NCBI GenBank assembly: GCA_902554355.1
Contig: CACDOC010000003.1
Span: 1-64,000, forward strand
Origin: an uncultured SAR86 cluster bacterium
GTDB taxonomy: Bacteria > Pseudomonadota > Gammaproteobacteria > Magnimaribacterales > Magnimaribacteraceae
Length of the DNA: 64,000 bases
Direction: 5' to 3'
A model generated the notes under the pieces. It did no database searches. It had not been told where the DNA came from and saw only the letters and a list, made by a program, of their open reading frames with translations. Positions 1 to 8,016 of this stretch are shown here, piece by piece (position 1 is the first letter of the stretch; every line of letters starts with the position of its first letter). Made by a program: the position numbers and the translations under genes.

Positions 1-339
1 TTTCACTATATTAATTTCCCAGACAGAGAAACAATGGAACAAATTATTAAAGTCCATCACCCGAAAGTTAAGAAGAAATTAGTTAAAGAAGCATTGGAAA
101 TTTTCTTTGATATTAGAAAGGTTCCTGGAATGAAGAAAAAGCCTTCCACTTCAGAATTGATAGATTGGTTAAAGCTTTTAATGGCTGATGATATACCTGA
201 TGAAATATTTAAGAATAGAGACCCATCTAAGGCTATACCTCCTCTATATGGAGCTTTAATTAAAAATGAGCAAGATGTTCAGTTATTAGAACGATTGGCA
301 TTTATGGCAAGAAGGGAAGGTAATACCAATCAACAGTAG
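1..339 (+). CDS. MoxR-family AAA+ ATPase, C-terminal part (cut by window edge)
   Basis: The reading frame is open from base 1 (FHYINFPDRETMEQ...), so the ATG at 34 in the ORF track is internal and the real start lies outside the window. What remains is a C-terminal helical lid like that of MoxR/CoxD-type AAA+ ATPases, with a PSTSELIDWLKLL segment; the Walker motifs are off-window. It ends 2 bp before a VWA protein. This is the classic MoxR plus VWA pairing, in which the ATPase and VWA protein together act as a metal-insertion or protein-remodelling chaperone. The family call rests on this tail and on the neighbour; the client is unknown. Confidence 0.8.
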   Translation, partial: FHYINFPDRETMEQIIKVHHPKVKKKLVKEALEIFFDIRKVPGMKKKPSTSELIDWLKLLMADDIPDEIFKNRDPSKAIPPLYGALIKNEQDVQLLERLAFMARREGNTNQQ

Positions 340-341
340 AA

Positions 342-1517
342 ATGTTCATTTCCCTTTTTAATACTTTACGATCTACAGGAATACCTTGTACTTTACGAGA
401 GTTGCTAGATTTAATAGCAGCTGTTGATAAAAACTTAGGTTTTGCAGATATGGAAAAGTTTTACTTTTTGAGCAGAGCCATCCTTGTAAAAGACGAAAAG
501 CATTATGATAAATTTGATAGGGCTTTCGATATTTACTTTAAAGGAATTGAAAGTCTCGATGACATTTTAGAGATGCTTATACCTGATGAATGGTTAAAAG
601 CAGAATTCGAAAAACATTTAACTGAAGAAGAGCTAAAACAAATTGACTCCTTAGGCGGCTTAGAGAAACTTCTTGAAGAATTTAAGAAGAGAATGGAAGA
701 GCAAGAAGAGAGGCATGAAGGAGGCAGTAAGTACATTGGCACTGGAGGAACATCGCCTTTTGGTAACTCTGGAGAAAATCCTGAAGGAATAAGGGTAGGA
801 GGAGAAGGAGGAAAAGGAAAAGCAGCTAAAGTTTGGGAAGCAAGAGATTTTAAAAATCTTGACGATGACGTAGAGCTCGGCACAAGAAATATGAAAGTTG
901 CTTTAAGAAGGCTTAGAAAGTTAATCAGGGACAGTGCTGATGAGGAATTTGATCTAGACGGAACTATAAGTTCGACAGCCAAAAAAGCTGGTATGTTGGA
1001 TGTAAAGTTTAGACCTGAAAAAAGAAATGCTGTTAAGGTTTTAGTTTTGTTTGATGTGGGTGGGTCTATGGATCCTCATATTAGGGTTTGTGAAGAACTG
1101 TTCTCAGCTTGTAAAACAGAATTTAAAAATTTGGAATACTTTTACTTTCACAACTTTATCTATGAAACAGTATGGAAAGATAACAGAAGAAGACAAAATG
1201 AAAGAATTTACACCGAAGACATCATTCATAAATACTCTGCTGATTACAAGATCATATTTGTTGGAGATGCCACCATGGCTCCTTATGAGATTACTAATCC
1301 TGGGGGAAGTATTGAACACTGGAATGAAGAGGCGGGCGCCTTATGGATGAAAAGGCTCGTAGGTGTTTACGATAAATTGGCTTGGTTAAATCCAGTTCCT
1401 CAAGAACATTGGGAGTACAGTTCCTCAGTCGAATTAACAAGGAGTTTAGTGGAAGACAACATGTTTCCTCTAACCATTAGAGGGTTAGAAGAAAGCATGG
1501 CTTATCTGAGTAAATAA
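342..1517 (+). CDS. VWA-domain protein, CoxE-like partner of MoxR ATPase
   Basis: 391 aa, no signal peptide. The N-terminal part is helical and charged (about 1-150), followed by a Gly-rich linker (GGTSPFGNSGENPEG) and a C-terminal von Willebrand A fold. The metal-ion-dependent adhesion site reads FDVGGSMDP, DxGxS rather than the usual DxSxS. A second acidic strand motif, IIFVGDATM, follows. It lies 2 bp after the MoxR-type ATPase gene, so the two are surely co-transcribed. Known MoxR/CoxE pairs assist maturation of metalloenzymes such as CO dehydrogenase, but no such target is seen here, so the client is open. Confidence 0.85.
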   Translation: MFISLFNTLRSTGIPCTLRELLDLIAAVDKNLGFADMEKFYFLSRAILVKDEKHYDKFDRAFDIYFKGIESLDDILEMLIPDEWLKAEFEKHLTEEELKQIDSLGGLEKLLEEFKKRMEEQEERHEGGSKYIGTGGTSPFGNSGENPEGIRVGGEGGKGKAAKVWEARDFKNLDDDVELGTRNMKVALRRLRKLIRDSADEEFDLDGTISSTAKKAGMLDVKFRPEKRNAVKVLVLFDVGGSMDPHIRVCEELFSACKTEFKNLEYFYFHNFIYETVWKDNRRRQNERIYTEDIIHKYSADYKIIFVGDATMAPYEITNPGGSIEHWNEEAGALWMKRLVGVYDKLAWLNPVPQEHWEYSSSVELTRSLVEDNMFPLTIRGLEESMAYLSK

Positions 1518-1524
1518 AAGTCTA

Positions 1525-2454
1525 ATGAAGGCTTTATCTATTTCTAATCTAAAAAAAGAATATCAAGGTGGTGTTCAAGCCCTTAAAGGTATAGACCTGC
1601 AAGTAGAACAAGGTGATTTTTTTGCGCTGTTAGGTCCTAATGGAGCTGGAAAATCTACGACTATTGGCGTTATCAGCTCACTAGTAACTAAGACATCTGG
1701 TAGCGTAAAAATATTAGGCATAGATATTGATGAGAACCATTCCTTGGCTAAAAAGAAACTTGGGGTAGTGGGTCAAGAAGTAAATTTTAATCAATTTGAG
1801 AAAGTAGGTGACATCATTAGGAACCAAGCTGGTTACTATGGTCTTGGTTTTAGAAAGTCGAAAGAAAATGCCAAGTATTACATGAAAAAGTTGGATATTT
1901 GGGATAAAAGGAATGAACAAGCAAGAAAACTTTCTGGTGGTATGAAAAGAAGGGTAATGGTAGCTAAGGCTTTAGTTAATAATCCCGAACTATTAATACT
2001 TGATGAGCCTACGGCTGGTGTAGATATCGAATTAAGGAGGTCTTTATGGGATTTTCTTACAGAAATTAATGACAATGGCACTAGCATTATTCTTACTACG
2101 CATTATCTTGAAGAGGCAGAAAGGTTATGCAGAAATATCGCAATCATAGATTCTGGAGAAATAGTTGAAAATACAAGTATGCAAGAACTATTAACAAGAT
2201 TAGAAGTAGAGACTTTTATTTTTGATTTATTAGAGCCGATCAAGGAACTTCCAGAAGTAAAAGAATTTGAAATTATTATTGAGAATCCCAAACGAATAAA
2301 AGTAACTGTTGGAAAAGAGCAGGGCTTAAGTACAGTTTTTAAGAAGTTTACTGAACTAAATATAGAAATATCCAGCATGAGGAATGAGACAGGAAGGTTG
2401 GAAGAGTTGTTCTTAGGTCTTGTAGAACCCTCCTTAAAAGAAAAAGAATTATGA
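1525..2454 (+). CDS. ABC transporter ATP-binding protein (YadG-like)
   Basis: 309 aa nucleotide-binding subunit. Walker A is GPNGAGKST (about residue 38), the signature is LSGGMKRR and Walker B is LLILDEPTAGVD, followed by an H-loop in TTHYLEEAE. The C-terminal extension of roughly 80 aa is typical of DrrA/YadG-type exporters. It overlaps the next gene, an ABC-2 permease, by 4 bp, so the two form a translationally coupled exporter. Substrate is not readable from sequence; YadGH homologues are annotated as drug or lipid exporters. Confidence 0.95.
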   Translation: MKALSISNLKKEYQGGVQALKGIDLQVEQGDFFALLGPNGAGKSTTIGVISSLVTKTSGSVKILGIDIDENHSLAKKKLGVVGQEVNFNQFEKVGDIIRNQAGYYGLGFRKSKENAKYYMKKLDIWDKRNEQARKLSGGMKRRVMVAKALVNNPELLILDEPTAGVDIELRRSLWDFLTEINDNGTSIILTTHYLEEAERLCRNIAIIDSGEIVENTSMQELLTRLEVETFIFDLLEPIKELPEVKEFEIIIENPKRIKVTVGKEQGLSTVFKKFTELNIEISSMRNETGRLEELFLGLVEPSLKEKEL

Positions 2455-3239
2455 GTGCTTCTGAACAAATTAGAGCTTTGGCTACTATTCTCTATAAGGA
2501 GATTCATAGGTTTATGAGAATTTGGACTCAAACCTTAATTCCTCCAGCAATCATGATCATGCTTTACTTTGTTATTTTTGGAACCCTTATCGGTAAAAGA
2601 ATAGGTCAAATGGGAGGTTTTGATTATGTTCAATTCATGATCCCCGGTCTTATTATGATGTCCGTTATAAGCAATTCTTACTCAAACGTAGTCTCCTCTT
2701 TTTTTGGACAGAAATTTGCTAGAAGCATAGAAGAATTATTAATTACACCTCTACCTCATTATTTAATCCTTTTAGGTTGGATATTAGGAGGAGTTGCGAG
2801 AGGACTTTTGGTTGGAGCAATAGTTACTATAGTTTCTTTGTGGTTTTATGACCTAAATGTAAATAACTGGCCTTTGTGTATTTTTGTTGTTATTTCAACT
2901 TCTGTTTTATTCTCTTTGGGCGGTTTCTTAAATGCTTTATTTGCAGAGTCGTTTGATGATATATCTATTATTCCAACCTTTATTATGCAGCCATTAATTT
3001 ATTTGGGTGGAGTGTTCTATTCTATTCAGCTATTACCTCCATTTTGGCAAACTATTTCACTAGCTAATCCTATTTTGTATATGATCAATGCTTTTAGATT
3101 TTCTATTTTGGGCTCTTCCGATTTAGAAGCTCTTGGGTTTTCAATATATTCTGCGTTAGCAATGATAGTTGGTTTTATAGTTCTTTTTTCCAGTATTTGC
3201 CTTTGGTTACTCAACAAAGGAAGAGGCATAAGGTCTTAA
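2451..3239 (+). CDS. ABC-2 type permease (YadH-like)
   Basis: 262 aa, about six hydrophobic segments, matching the ABC-2 membrane family in length and layout. A short cytoplasmic N-terminus is followed by segments near 24-44, 59-80, 108-130, 139-160, 170-195 and 230-252. The sequence FARSIEELLITPLP before the third segment is the usual coupling region of this family. It starts inside the stop of the ATPase gene and pairs with it as an inner-membrane exporter. Substrate unknown. Confidence 0.92.
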   Translation: MSASEQIRALATILYKEIHRFMRIWTQTLIPPAIMIMLYFVIFGTLIGKRIGQMGGFDYVQFMIPGLIMMSVISNSYSNVVSSFFGQKFARSIEELLITPLPHYLILLGWILGGVARGLLVGAIVTIVSLWFYDLNVNNWPLCIFVVISTSVLFSLGGFLNALFAESFDDISIIPTFIMQPLIYLGGVFYSIQLLPPFWQTISLANPILYMINAFRFSILGSSDLEALGFSIYSALAMIVGFIVLFSSICLWLLNKGRGIRS

Positions 3240-3242
3240 TAC

Positions 3243-4040
3243 ATGACTGATTCTCCATTAGGAAGAAAGTCTAATTATCCTGATAGATACGATCCTTCGC
3301 TTCTTGTTGGCTTAAATAGAGCAGATTCAAGACAAAAATTACGCCTTGATACTAATCATATAGGAATATTTGGAATAGATTCTTGGACTTGTTATGAACT
3401 TTCTTGGTTAAATGAAAGAGGTGTACCAAGAAATAGCATCTTATACTTTTCTTATAGTTGTCATTCAAAATTTTTTGTCGAATCTAAATCCTTGAAGTTA
3501 TATTTATTTTCGTTGAATAGCAAAAGGTTTTCTTCAAATGAAGAGCTAGTTGAAACTATAAAAACAGATTTAGAAACAACCCTAAAGACCGAAATTTTTA
3601 TAGAAATAAGTGCAGAACCAAGAGAAATAATTACTAATGACAATTCTATTGATTCATTAGATATAGAAGAACCTGGATTTCAACCTAACTCTTTGGTCCT
3701 TTTATCAACTGACAAAGACGCTGATGAAGACATTACATGTAGCCTTTTTAGAAGTCTTTGCCCAGTTACAGCTCAGCCTGATTGGGCTACAGTTCATATA
3801 GCCTATAAAGGAAAACAAATTATTCATGAGAGCTTATTGAGCTATCTACTGTCTTACAGAAATCATCAAGGATTTCATGAAGAATGTGTAGAGAAGATAT
3901 TCCAAGATATTAATGAAAGGTGTGAAATAGAAAGTTTACTTGTAAGGGCTAACTATTTAAGACGCGGCGGAATTGAAATAAATCCTGTTAGAACTACTCA
4001 TGAGAATTATGAGCAGATTTTAAGAGAGCAAAGACAATAA
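3243..4040 (+). CDS. queF: NADPH-dependent 7-cyano-7-deazaguanine reductase (type II QueF)
   Basis: 265 aa, the bimodular long QueF of gammaproteobacteria. It reduces preQ0 to preQ1 in queuosine biosynthesis for tRNA wobble modification. The substrate motif ESKSLKLYLFS sits near residue 80. The catalytic cysteine and acid are in SLCPVTAQPDW (Cys173, Asp180). The C-terminal motif LRRGGIEINPVRT is also conserved. Only 3 bp separate it from the ABC permease upstream and 4 bp from slyX downstream, so it belongs to the same run of genes. Confidence 0.97.
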   Translation: MTDSPLGRKSNYPDRYDPSLLVGLNRADSRQKLRLDTNHIGIFGIDSWTCYELSWLNERGVPRNSILYFSYSCHSKFFVESKSLKLYLFSLNSKRFSSNEELVETIKTDLETTLKTEIFIEISAEPREIITNDNSIDSLDIEEPGFQPNSLVLLSTDKDADEDITCSLFRSLCPVTAQPDWATVHIAYKGKQIIHESLLSYLLSYRNHQGFHEECVEKIFQDINERCEIESLLVRANYLRRGGIEINPVRTTHENYEQILREQRQ

Positions 4041-4044
4041 GAAG

Positions 4045-4251
4045 ATGAAAGACAATAATGAAGATAGATTAAATAAGATTGAATCGAAGTACTCTTTTCA
4101 AGAAGACTCTCTAGAGAGAATGAGCAAAGAGTTAAGGACCCAACAGTTAGAGATTCAGAAACTTAAAGATGAGATAGCCTCGTTGAAAGAATCTTTAAGT
4201 GAATTTTCTCCTAAAGAAGACACAAAAGAAGAAAACCCACCTCACTACTGA
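4045..4251 (+). CDS. slyX: SlyX family protein
   Basis: 68 aa, highly charged and predicted to be one continuous coiled coil (RLNKIESKYSFQEDSLERM...). It ends in PPHY, the hallmark C-terminus of SlyX. Length matches the family (about 70 aa). The cellular role of SlyX is not established. It is the last gene of the leftward block before tRNA-Ser. Confidence 0.85.
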   Translation: MKDNNEDRLNKIESKYSFQEDSLERMSKELRTQQLEIQKLKDEIASLKESLSEFSPKEDTKEENPPHY

Positions 4252-4279
4252 TTGTTTTAGATTAGTTTTACTTATCCTT

Positions 4280-4285
4280 TATAAT
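4280..4285 (+). promoter_or_regulatory. -10 box for tRNA-Ser
   Basis: A perfect TATAAT lies 16 bp before the mature tRNA-Ser 5' end. No good -35 hexamer at 17 bp spacing is visible, so the call rests on the -10 element and its position. Confidence 0.5.
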
Positions 4286-4301
4286 GCAGACTCCAAAATT
4301 T

Positions 4302-4391
4302 GGAGAGATGGCAGAGTGGTCGAATGCGCACGCTTGGAAAGCGTGTAAGGTGTTAAAGCCTTCGAGGGTTCGAATCCCTCTCTCTCCGCCA
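4302..4391 (+). tRNA. tRNA-Ser (GGA)
   Basis: 90 nt with encoded CCA. The acceptor arm GGAGAGA pairs with TCTCTCC. The anticodon stem CACGC/GCGTG closes the loop TTGGAAA, giving anticodon GGA (reads UCC/UCU). The long variable arm between anticodon and T arms marks a class II tRNA, and the T loop is GGTTCGAATCC. Discriminator is G. Confidence 0.97.
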
Positions 4392-4441
4392 TTAAATGAA
4401 GTAATTCAAGTAAAATATAAAAAAAATAATAGAGGAAAATT

Positions 4442-5302
4442 ATGTCAAGTTTAAAAAATAAAACATTATTCGTATCAGGAGCGAGTAGGGGTATTGGTCT
4501 AGCGATAGCCAAAAGAGCGGCTCAAGATGGAGCAAATATAATTCTTGCTGCTAAAACTGCTGAACCGCATCCTAAATTGCCAGGGACTATCTATACAGCT
4601 GCCGATGAGATCATTGAATGCGGAGGACAAGCTTTACCAGTTATTTGCGATATTAGGGATGAAAAAAACGTAAGAGATGCAGTCAATAAAGGTGCAGAAG
4701 AGTTTGGCGGAATTGATATTTGCGTAAACAACGCTAGTGCAATTCAATTAACCGGCACCTTGCAAACAGACATGAAAAGATATGATTTAATGCATCAAAT
4801 TAATTCGAGAGGAACTTTCTTAGTCAGCAAGGTATGCCTACCTTATCTCTTGGAATCTGAAAATCCTCATATCCTTAATCTTTCACCTCCTTTAGATATG
4901 AGTCCAAAATGGTTTGGACCACACGTAGCTTATACAATGGCAAAATTTGGCATGAGTTTATGCGTTTTAGGAATGGCAGAAGAATTTAAAGAACAAGGAG
5001 TAGCTGTTAATGCTCTTTGGCCAAGAACTGCTGTCGCAACTGCGGCTATTAAAAATGCATTAGGCGGAGATGAGATTATGAATATATCAAGGTCACCTGA
5101 AATAATGGGAGATGCCGCTTACGTAATCTTAACTAAAGATTCTAAAGAATTTACTGGTAACTTCTGCATTGATGACAATTTATTAGCAGAAAATGGCGTT
5201 ACAGATTTTAGTCAATACGCACAAGTTCCTTTTGATCAACTTGCTCCAGACTTCTTTGTACCAGAAGATCTTGAAGCGCCAGAAAGTGCTAAGAATAGTT
5301 AA
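4442..5302 (+). CDS. SDR-family oxidoreductase, HSDL2-like
   Basis: 286 aa short-chain dehydrogenase. The cofactor motif is SGASRGIGLAI near residue 12, the NNAS motif is VCVNNASAI-like (ICVNNASAI), and the active-site pair is YTMAKFG. The usual catalytic Ser strand reads LNLSPPLDM, as in hydroxysteroid-dehydrogenase-like 2 (HSDL2) and related bacterial SDRs, which are longer than classical ones. Substrate unknown, plausibly a fatty or isoprenoid acyl derivative. It lies 5 bp before an SRPBCC protein and is probably co-transcribed with it. Confidence 0.88.
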   Translation: MSSLKNKTLFVSGASRGIGLAIAKRAAQDGANIILAAKTAEPHPKLPGTIYTAADEIIECGGQALPVICDIRDEKNVRDAVNKGAEEFGGIDICVNNASAIQLTGTLQTDMKRYDLMHQINSRGTFLVSKVCLPYLLESENPHILNLSPPLDMSPKWFGPHVAYTMAKFGMSLCVLGMAEEFKEQGVAVNALWPRTAVATAAIKNALGGDEIMNISRSPEIMGDAAYVILTKDSKEFTGNFCIDDNLLAENGVTDFSQYAQVPFDQLAPDFFVPEDLEAPESAKNS

Positions 5303-5307
5303 ATCCT

Positions 5308-5703
5308 ATGAAAACTATAGAAGAAAAGAGATCCTTTGCTGTTCCTTCAAATGTAATTTGGAAGATTATTAGTGATTTGTCGAGAAGCGATTGGGTTCCT
5401 GGTGTTGAAAGTATATCTCTAGAAGATAATGTAAGGACTTTCAAGATGAAGGGTATGGGAAGATTAGTTGAAAAAATTATTAAGTGTGACCATGACTTAT
5501 TAGAACTTGAATACAGTGCAATAGAAACTCTTGCTCCCATTAATCACCATTTAGCAAAGATAAATTTGGTATCTCATGATAACCAGTCTACGGACTTTAT
5601 TTGGACAACTGAAATAGATCCCGAAGAGTTTGCAGATGCTATACATCAAGGCATGGTATCTTCATTAGATCAACTAGAATTAGTACTTTCAGAAACAGAT
5701 TAA
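5308..5703 (+). CDS. SRPBCC-fold (START-like) protein
   Basis: 131 aa. The opening EEKRSFAVPSNVIWKIISDLSRSDWVPGV is the typical first strand and helix of the SRPBCC/polyketide-cyclase-like superfamily, and the C-terminal long helix (FADAIHQGMVSSLDQLELVL) completes the fold. Such proteins bind hydrophobic ligands; neither ligand nor reaction can be read here. It follows the SDR closely, so a shared substrate is possible. Confidence 0.7.
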   Translation: MKTIEEKRSFAVPSNVIWKIISDLSRSDWVPGVESISLEDNVRTFKMKGMGRLVEKIIKCDHDLLELEYSAIETLAPINHHLAKINLVSHDNQSTDFIWTTEIDPEEFADAIHQGMVSSLDQLELVLSETD

Positions 5704-5772
5704 TTTTATTTGTTATAAGGATTCTTAACTGATAAGGTTGTTTTATATTGCATAAATTACTGGGGAGGGTTT

Positions 5773-5940
5773 ATGTTAGTGCTTAGTAGAAAGGCCGAAG
5801 AGTCAATGTTTATAGGTGACGATATAAAGATCACTGTTTTAGACATAAGAGGAGGTCAGGTTAGAATAGGAATCACAGCACCTCAAGATATAAAAATTCA
5901 TAGAGAGGAAGTTTACGAACGTATCAATCAAGAAGATTGA
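5773..5940 (+). CDS. csrA: Carbon storage regulator CsrA (missing from ORF track)
   Basis: 55 aa: [18 protein letters not shown] at the start, then [13 protein letters not shown] and [10 protein letters not shown]. This is full-length CsrA with the RNA-binding residues of the first strand and Arg in HREE. CsrA binds GGA motifs in mRNA leaders and controls translation and stability of many transcripts. The start is fixed by a strong Shine-Dalgarno GGGGAGGG 3 to 10 bp upstream; this GGA-bearing site is also a natural autoregulatory CsrA target. A tRNA-Arg follows 56 bp downstream, as commonly seen next to csrA in gammaproteobacteria. Confidence 0.97.
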   Translation: MLVLSRKAEESMFIGDDIKITVLDIRGGQVRIGITAPQDIKIHREEVYERINQED

Positions 5941-5978
5941 AGCTAGATTTCTTTGATAGTGAATTCTATTTAACGGGT

Positions 5979-5984
5979 TATAAT
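5979..5984 (+). promoter_or_regulatory. -10 box for tRNA-Arg
   Basis: Perfect TATAAT 12 bp before the tRNA-Arg 5' end. A TTGATA sits upstream but at about 20 bp spacing, so the -35 assignment is doubtful. Confidence 0.5.
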
Positions 5985-5996
5985 CCAGTCTAAATT

Positions 5997-6073
5997 GGGG
6001 CTGTAGCTCATTTGGATAGAGTGTCTGGCTACGAACTAGAAGGTAGCAGGTTCGAATCCTGCCAGCCCCGCCA
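5997..6073 (+). tRNA. tRNA-Arg (ACG)
   Basis: 77 nt with encoded CCA. The acceptor GGGGCTG pairs with CAGCCCC. The anticodon loop CTACGAA gives ACG (A34 normally deaminated to inosine, reading CGU/CGC/CGA), and the T arm is CAGGTTCGAATCCTG. Discriminator is G. It lies directly downstream of csrA. Confidence 0.97.
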
Positions 6074-6111
6074 TTAACCAATAATCATTTATTTATAACT
6101 AAGGATCAAAT

Positions 6112-6543
6112 ATGAACGCAATAGAAAAGTGGCACGATATAATGAAAAACCCTGGTCCAAACATTACGGAAAAATTGGATGATCTTCTTCATGATGATGT
6201 TATTTTTTATTCTCCTGTAGTTTTTACTCCACAGAAAGGAAAAGAAATCACTAAATTATACTTATCTGCTGCAGGCGGAGTATTTAGCTCTAATAAAGAC
6301 AAGGAACAATCGAAGCCTGAGGAATCCAAATTTAGGTATACCAAAGAACTTATACATGACAATCATGCTTGTCTTGAGTTTGAAACTGAAATTAATGGTA
6401 TATACGTAAATGGGATAGACCTTATTACTTGGAACGATGAAAACAAGATAACTGAATTTAAAGTTTTAGTTAGGCCTTTACAAGCGGTAAATACACTTCA
6501 TCAGATGATGGGGGAGATGTTAGATAAATTAAAGGCAGGCTAA
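6112..6543 (+). CDS. SnoaL/NTF2-like protein
   Basis: 143 aa. The pattern of an N-terminal helix (AIEKWHDIMKNPGPN), then LDDLLHDDVIFYSPV, then beta strands such as ACLEFETEINGIYVNGIDLITW, matches the SnoaL-like / NTF2 cone fold. Members are small ligand-binding proteins or isomerases; no catalytic dyad can be assigned. Its stop is 1 bp from the TTG start of the phosphatidyltransferase gene, so co-expression is likely. Confidence 0.7.
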   Translation: MNAIEKWHDIMKNPGPNITEKLDDLLHDDVIFYSPVVFTPQKGKEITKLYLSAAGGVFSSNKDKEQSKPEESKFRYTKELIHDNHACLEFETEINGIYVNGIDLITWNDENKITEFKVLVRPLQAVNTLHQMMGEMLDKLKAG

Positions 6544-6544
6544 A

Positions 6545-7237
6545 TTGAATCCTAAGGTTTCTGCTTACCTCGTTCATCTATTTACAGCATTAGGTGTTGT
6601 TTTTGGGTTTCTAGCTTTATTGGCAACTGTAAATTTAGAAATACCCGAAGCTTTTCTGTGGTTAGCTCTTGCTCTTTTTGTAGATGGTGTAGATGGAACT
6701 TTAGCAAGAGCTGCTAATGTAAAAGAGAATACTCCTTATATTGACGGCGCAATATTAGACAACATCATTGATTATTTGAATTATGTAGTTGTTCCAGTTT
6801 TTATCTTCTATACATTAAACATGGTTCCTGAACCATTTTTATTACTTTCCTCAGCTGCAATATTATTGGTATCTTGTTTTACTTTTATAAATACTGAAAC
6901 AAAGACTGAAGACTTTTATTTTAGTGGTTTCCCGGCAAACTGGAATATTGTTATTTTATATTTCTATATTCTTGATTCAACGCAATGGATAAATTTGTTT
7001 TTTGTCTTACTATTTTGTGTACTTACGTTTATCCCTTTTAAGTATGTACATCCTTTTAGGGTAGTTGAATTTAGAAAAATAACATTGTTAATTACGTCTA
7101 TTTGGATGGTAACGACCACAGTTCTTCTATTCGGTATAACCTTTACTAATCCGTTAATAGGAACCTTAAATTATGCCATTTGGCTTCTGACCAATGCTTA
7201 CTTTCTAGGAAATGTGTTTTATAGGTCTATGAAATAG
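6545..7237 (+). CDS. pcs: CDP-alcohol phosphatidyltransferase, phosphatidylcholine-synthase-like
   Basis: 230 aa, about eight membrane segments. The CDP-alcohol phosphotransferase signature reads DGVDGTLARAANV...GAILDNIID, that is DG..AR........G...D...D with metal-binding aspartates. The layout DGAILDNIIDYLNYVVVP closely resembles bacterial phosphatidylcholine synthase, which joins choline to CDP-diacylglycerol in the inner membrane. It starts with TTG overlapping no other start, 1 bp after the SnoaL gene. If it is Pcs, the cell needs external choline. Another head-group acceptor cannot be excluded. Confidence 0.75.
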   Translation: MNPKVSAYLVHLFTALGVVFGFLALLATVNLEIPEAFLWLALALFVDGVDGTLARAANVKENTPYIDGAILDNIIDYLNYVVVPVFIFYTLNMVPEPFLLLSSAAILLVSCFTFINTETKTEDFYFSGFPANWNIVILYFYILDSTQWINLFFVLLFCVLTFIPFKYVHPFRVVEFRKITLLITSIWMVTTTVLLFGITFTNPLIGTLNYAIWLLTNAYFLGNVFYRSMK

Positions 7238-7238
7238 A

Positions 7239-8012
7239 TTAAGAAACCATTTTAGGCATGTAGTGGCAGAAAACATTAGAATAGTATTCTCCGGATAAAG
7301 GCTCAGGCCTTCCATGCTTAAGGGTAGCGCTCTCATAAAAAATCATTTCCCCAGGTTCAAGTAGTACGTTGTGAATGTTTTTTTGGTGATCTTCTATCTC
7401 TAAATACCAATCATCGTGGACCTTTTGGTCAATATTTATAATAGTTCCAATAATGTGCGTTTCTTCTCTGTCTCTATGAGAGTTTAGTATCGCACCATCG
7501 AGATACATTCGAACGCCGTAAACGTATGTAGGTAGAAGACTTAATCCGCTCCATTCCTCTATTAAACTTTGAATTGAGGTATGTATCTCATTCCTTAGAT
7601 CTTCAGGCAATTCAATTGTGATACTTGACTCTTTGTTTTCATAAACATTATGAATGTACCCTCCGGCCACATTCTCCTCTTGTTTGTTCAATAAATTAGA
7701 CTTATAAAATTTATTGATTTTTTGATGTATCTCTTTTGGCAGTTTCTGTTTTGTAAAACCTATTTCTGTATAGGATGGTATTTCTTTGAACCTTTTTTTA
7801 AATTCCTTAACGTTCTTCTTAATAATCTTATCTTTATCCAATAGAGAATCATCTAGTTTTTTCTTCGGTTTATAGTTATTAAGAACTGTATCTATTTGAT
7901 TCTTGTCAAAACCATTTTGTACAAGCGTGTAATAAATATCATCTAAGTCTACTCCTAAAGAGACATTTTCAAGGATCCAATCTAACCAAACTTGAGGAAT
8001 CTTTTTTGCCAT
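7239..8012 (-). CDS. 2-oxoglutarate/Fe(II) oxygenase, prolyl-4-hydroxylase-like
   Basis: 257 aa. The C-terminal half carries the double-stranded beta-helix iron site: His and Asp in NSHRDREETH, the distal His in ATLKHGRPEP, and a likely 2-oxoglutarate-binding basic residue just after (HGR). The first ~60 residues (WLDWILENVSLGVDLDDIYYTLVQNGFD) form a separate helical, UBA-like module seen in marine hydroxylases of this type. Cytoplasmic; target protein or metabolite unknown. It converges tail to tail with the phosphatidyltransferase, 1 bp apart, and follows the MDR gene on the minus strand by 4 bp. Confidence 0.82.
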   Translation of the reverse strand: MAKKIPQVWLDWILENVSLGVDLDDIYYTLVQNGFDKNQIDTVLNNYKPKKKLDDSLLDKDKIIKKNVKEFKKRFKEIPSYTEIGFTKQKLPKEIHQKINKFYKSNLLNKQEENVAGGYIHNVYENKESSITIELPEDLRNEIHTSIQSLIEEWSGLSLLPTYVYGVRMYLDGAILNSHRDREETHIIGTIINIDQKVHDDWYLEIEDHQKNIHNVLLEPGEMIFYESATLKHGRPEPLSGEYYSNVFCHYMPKMVS

Positions 8013-8016
8013 ACAC

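Noticed and set aside
34-36. ATG at 34 as the start of the first gene
   Set aside because: The frame is open upstream to base 1 and reads FHYINFPDRET, so it is an internal Met.
533-982. 149-aa minus-strand ORF
   Set aside because: Shadow of the VWA gene; low-complexity Ser/Pro-rich translation and no start signal.
2103-2531. 142-aa minus-strand ORF over the ABC genes
   Set aside because: Antisense shadow of the ATPase/permease pair with Ser/Asn-rich translation.
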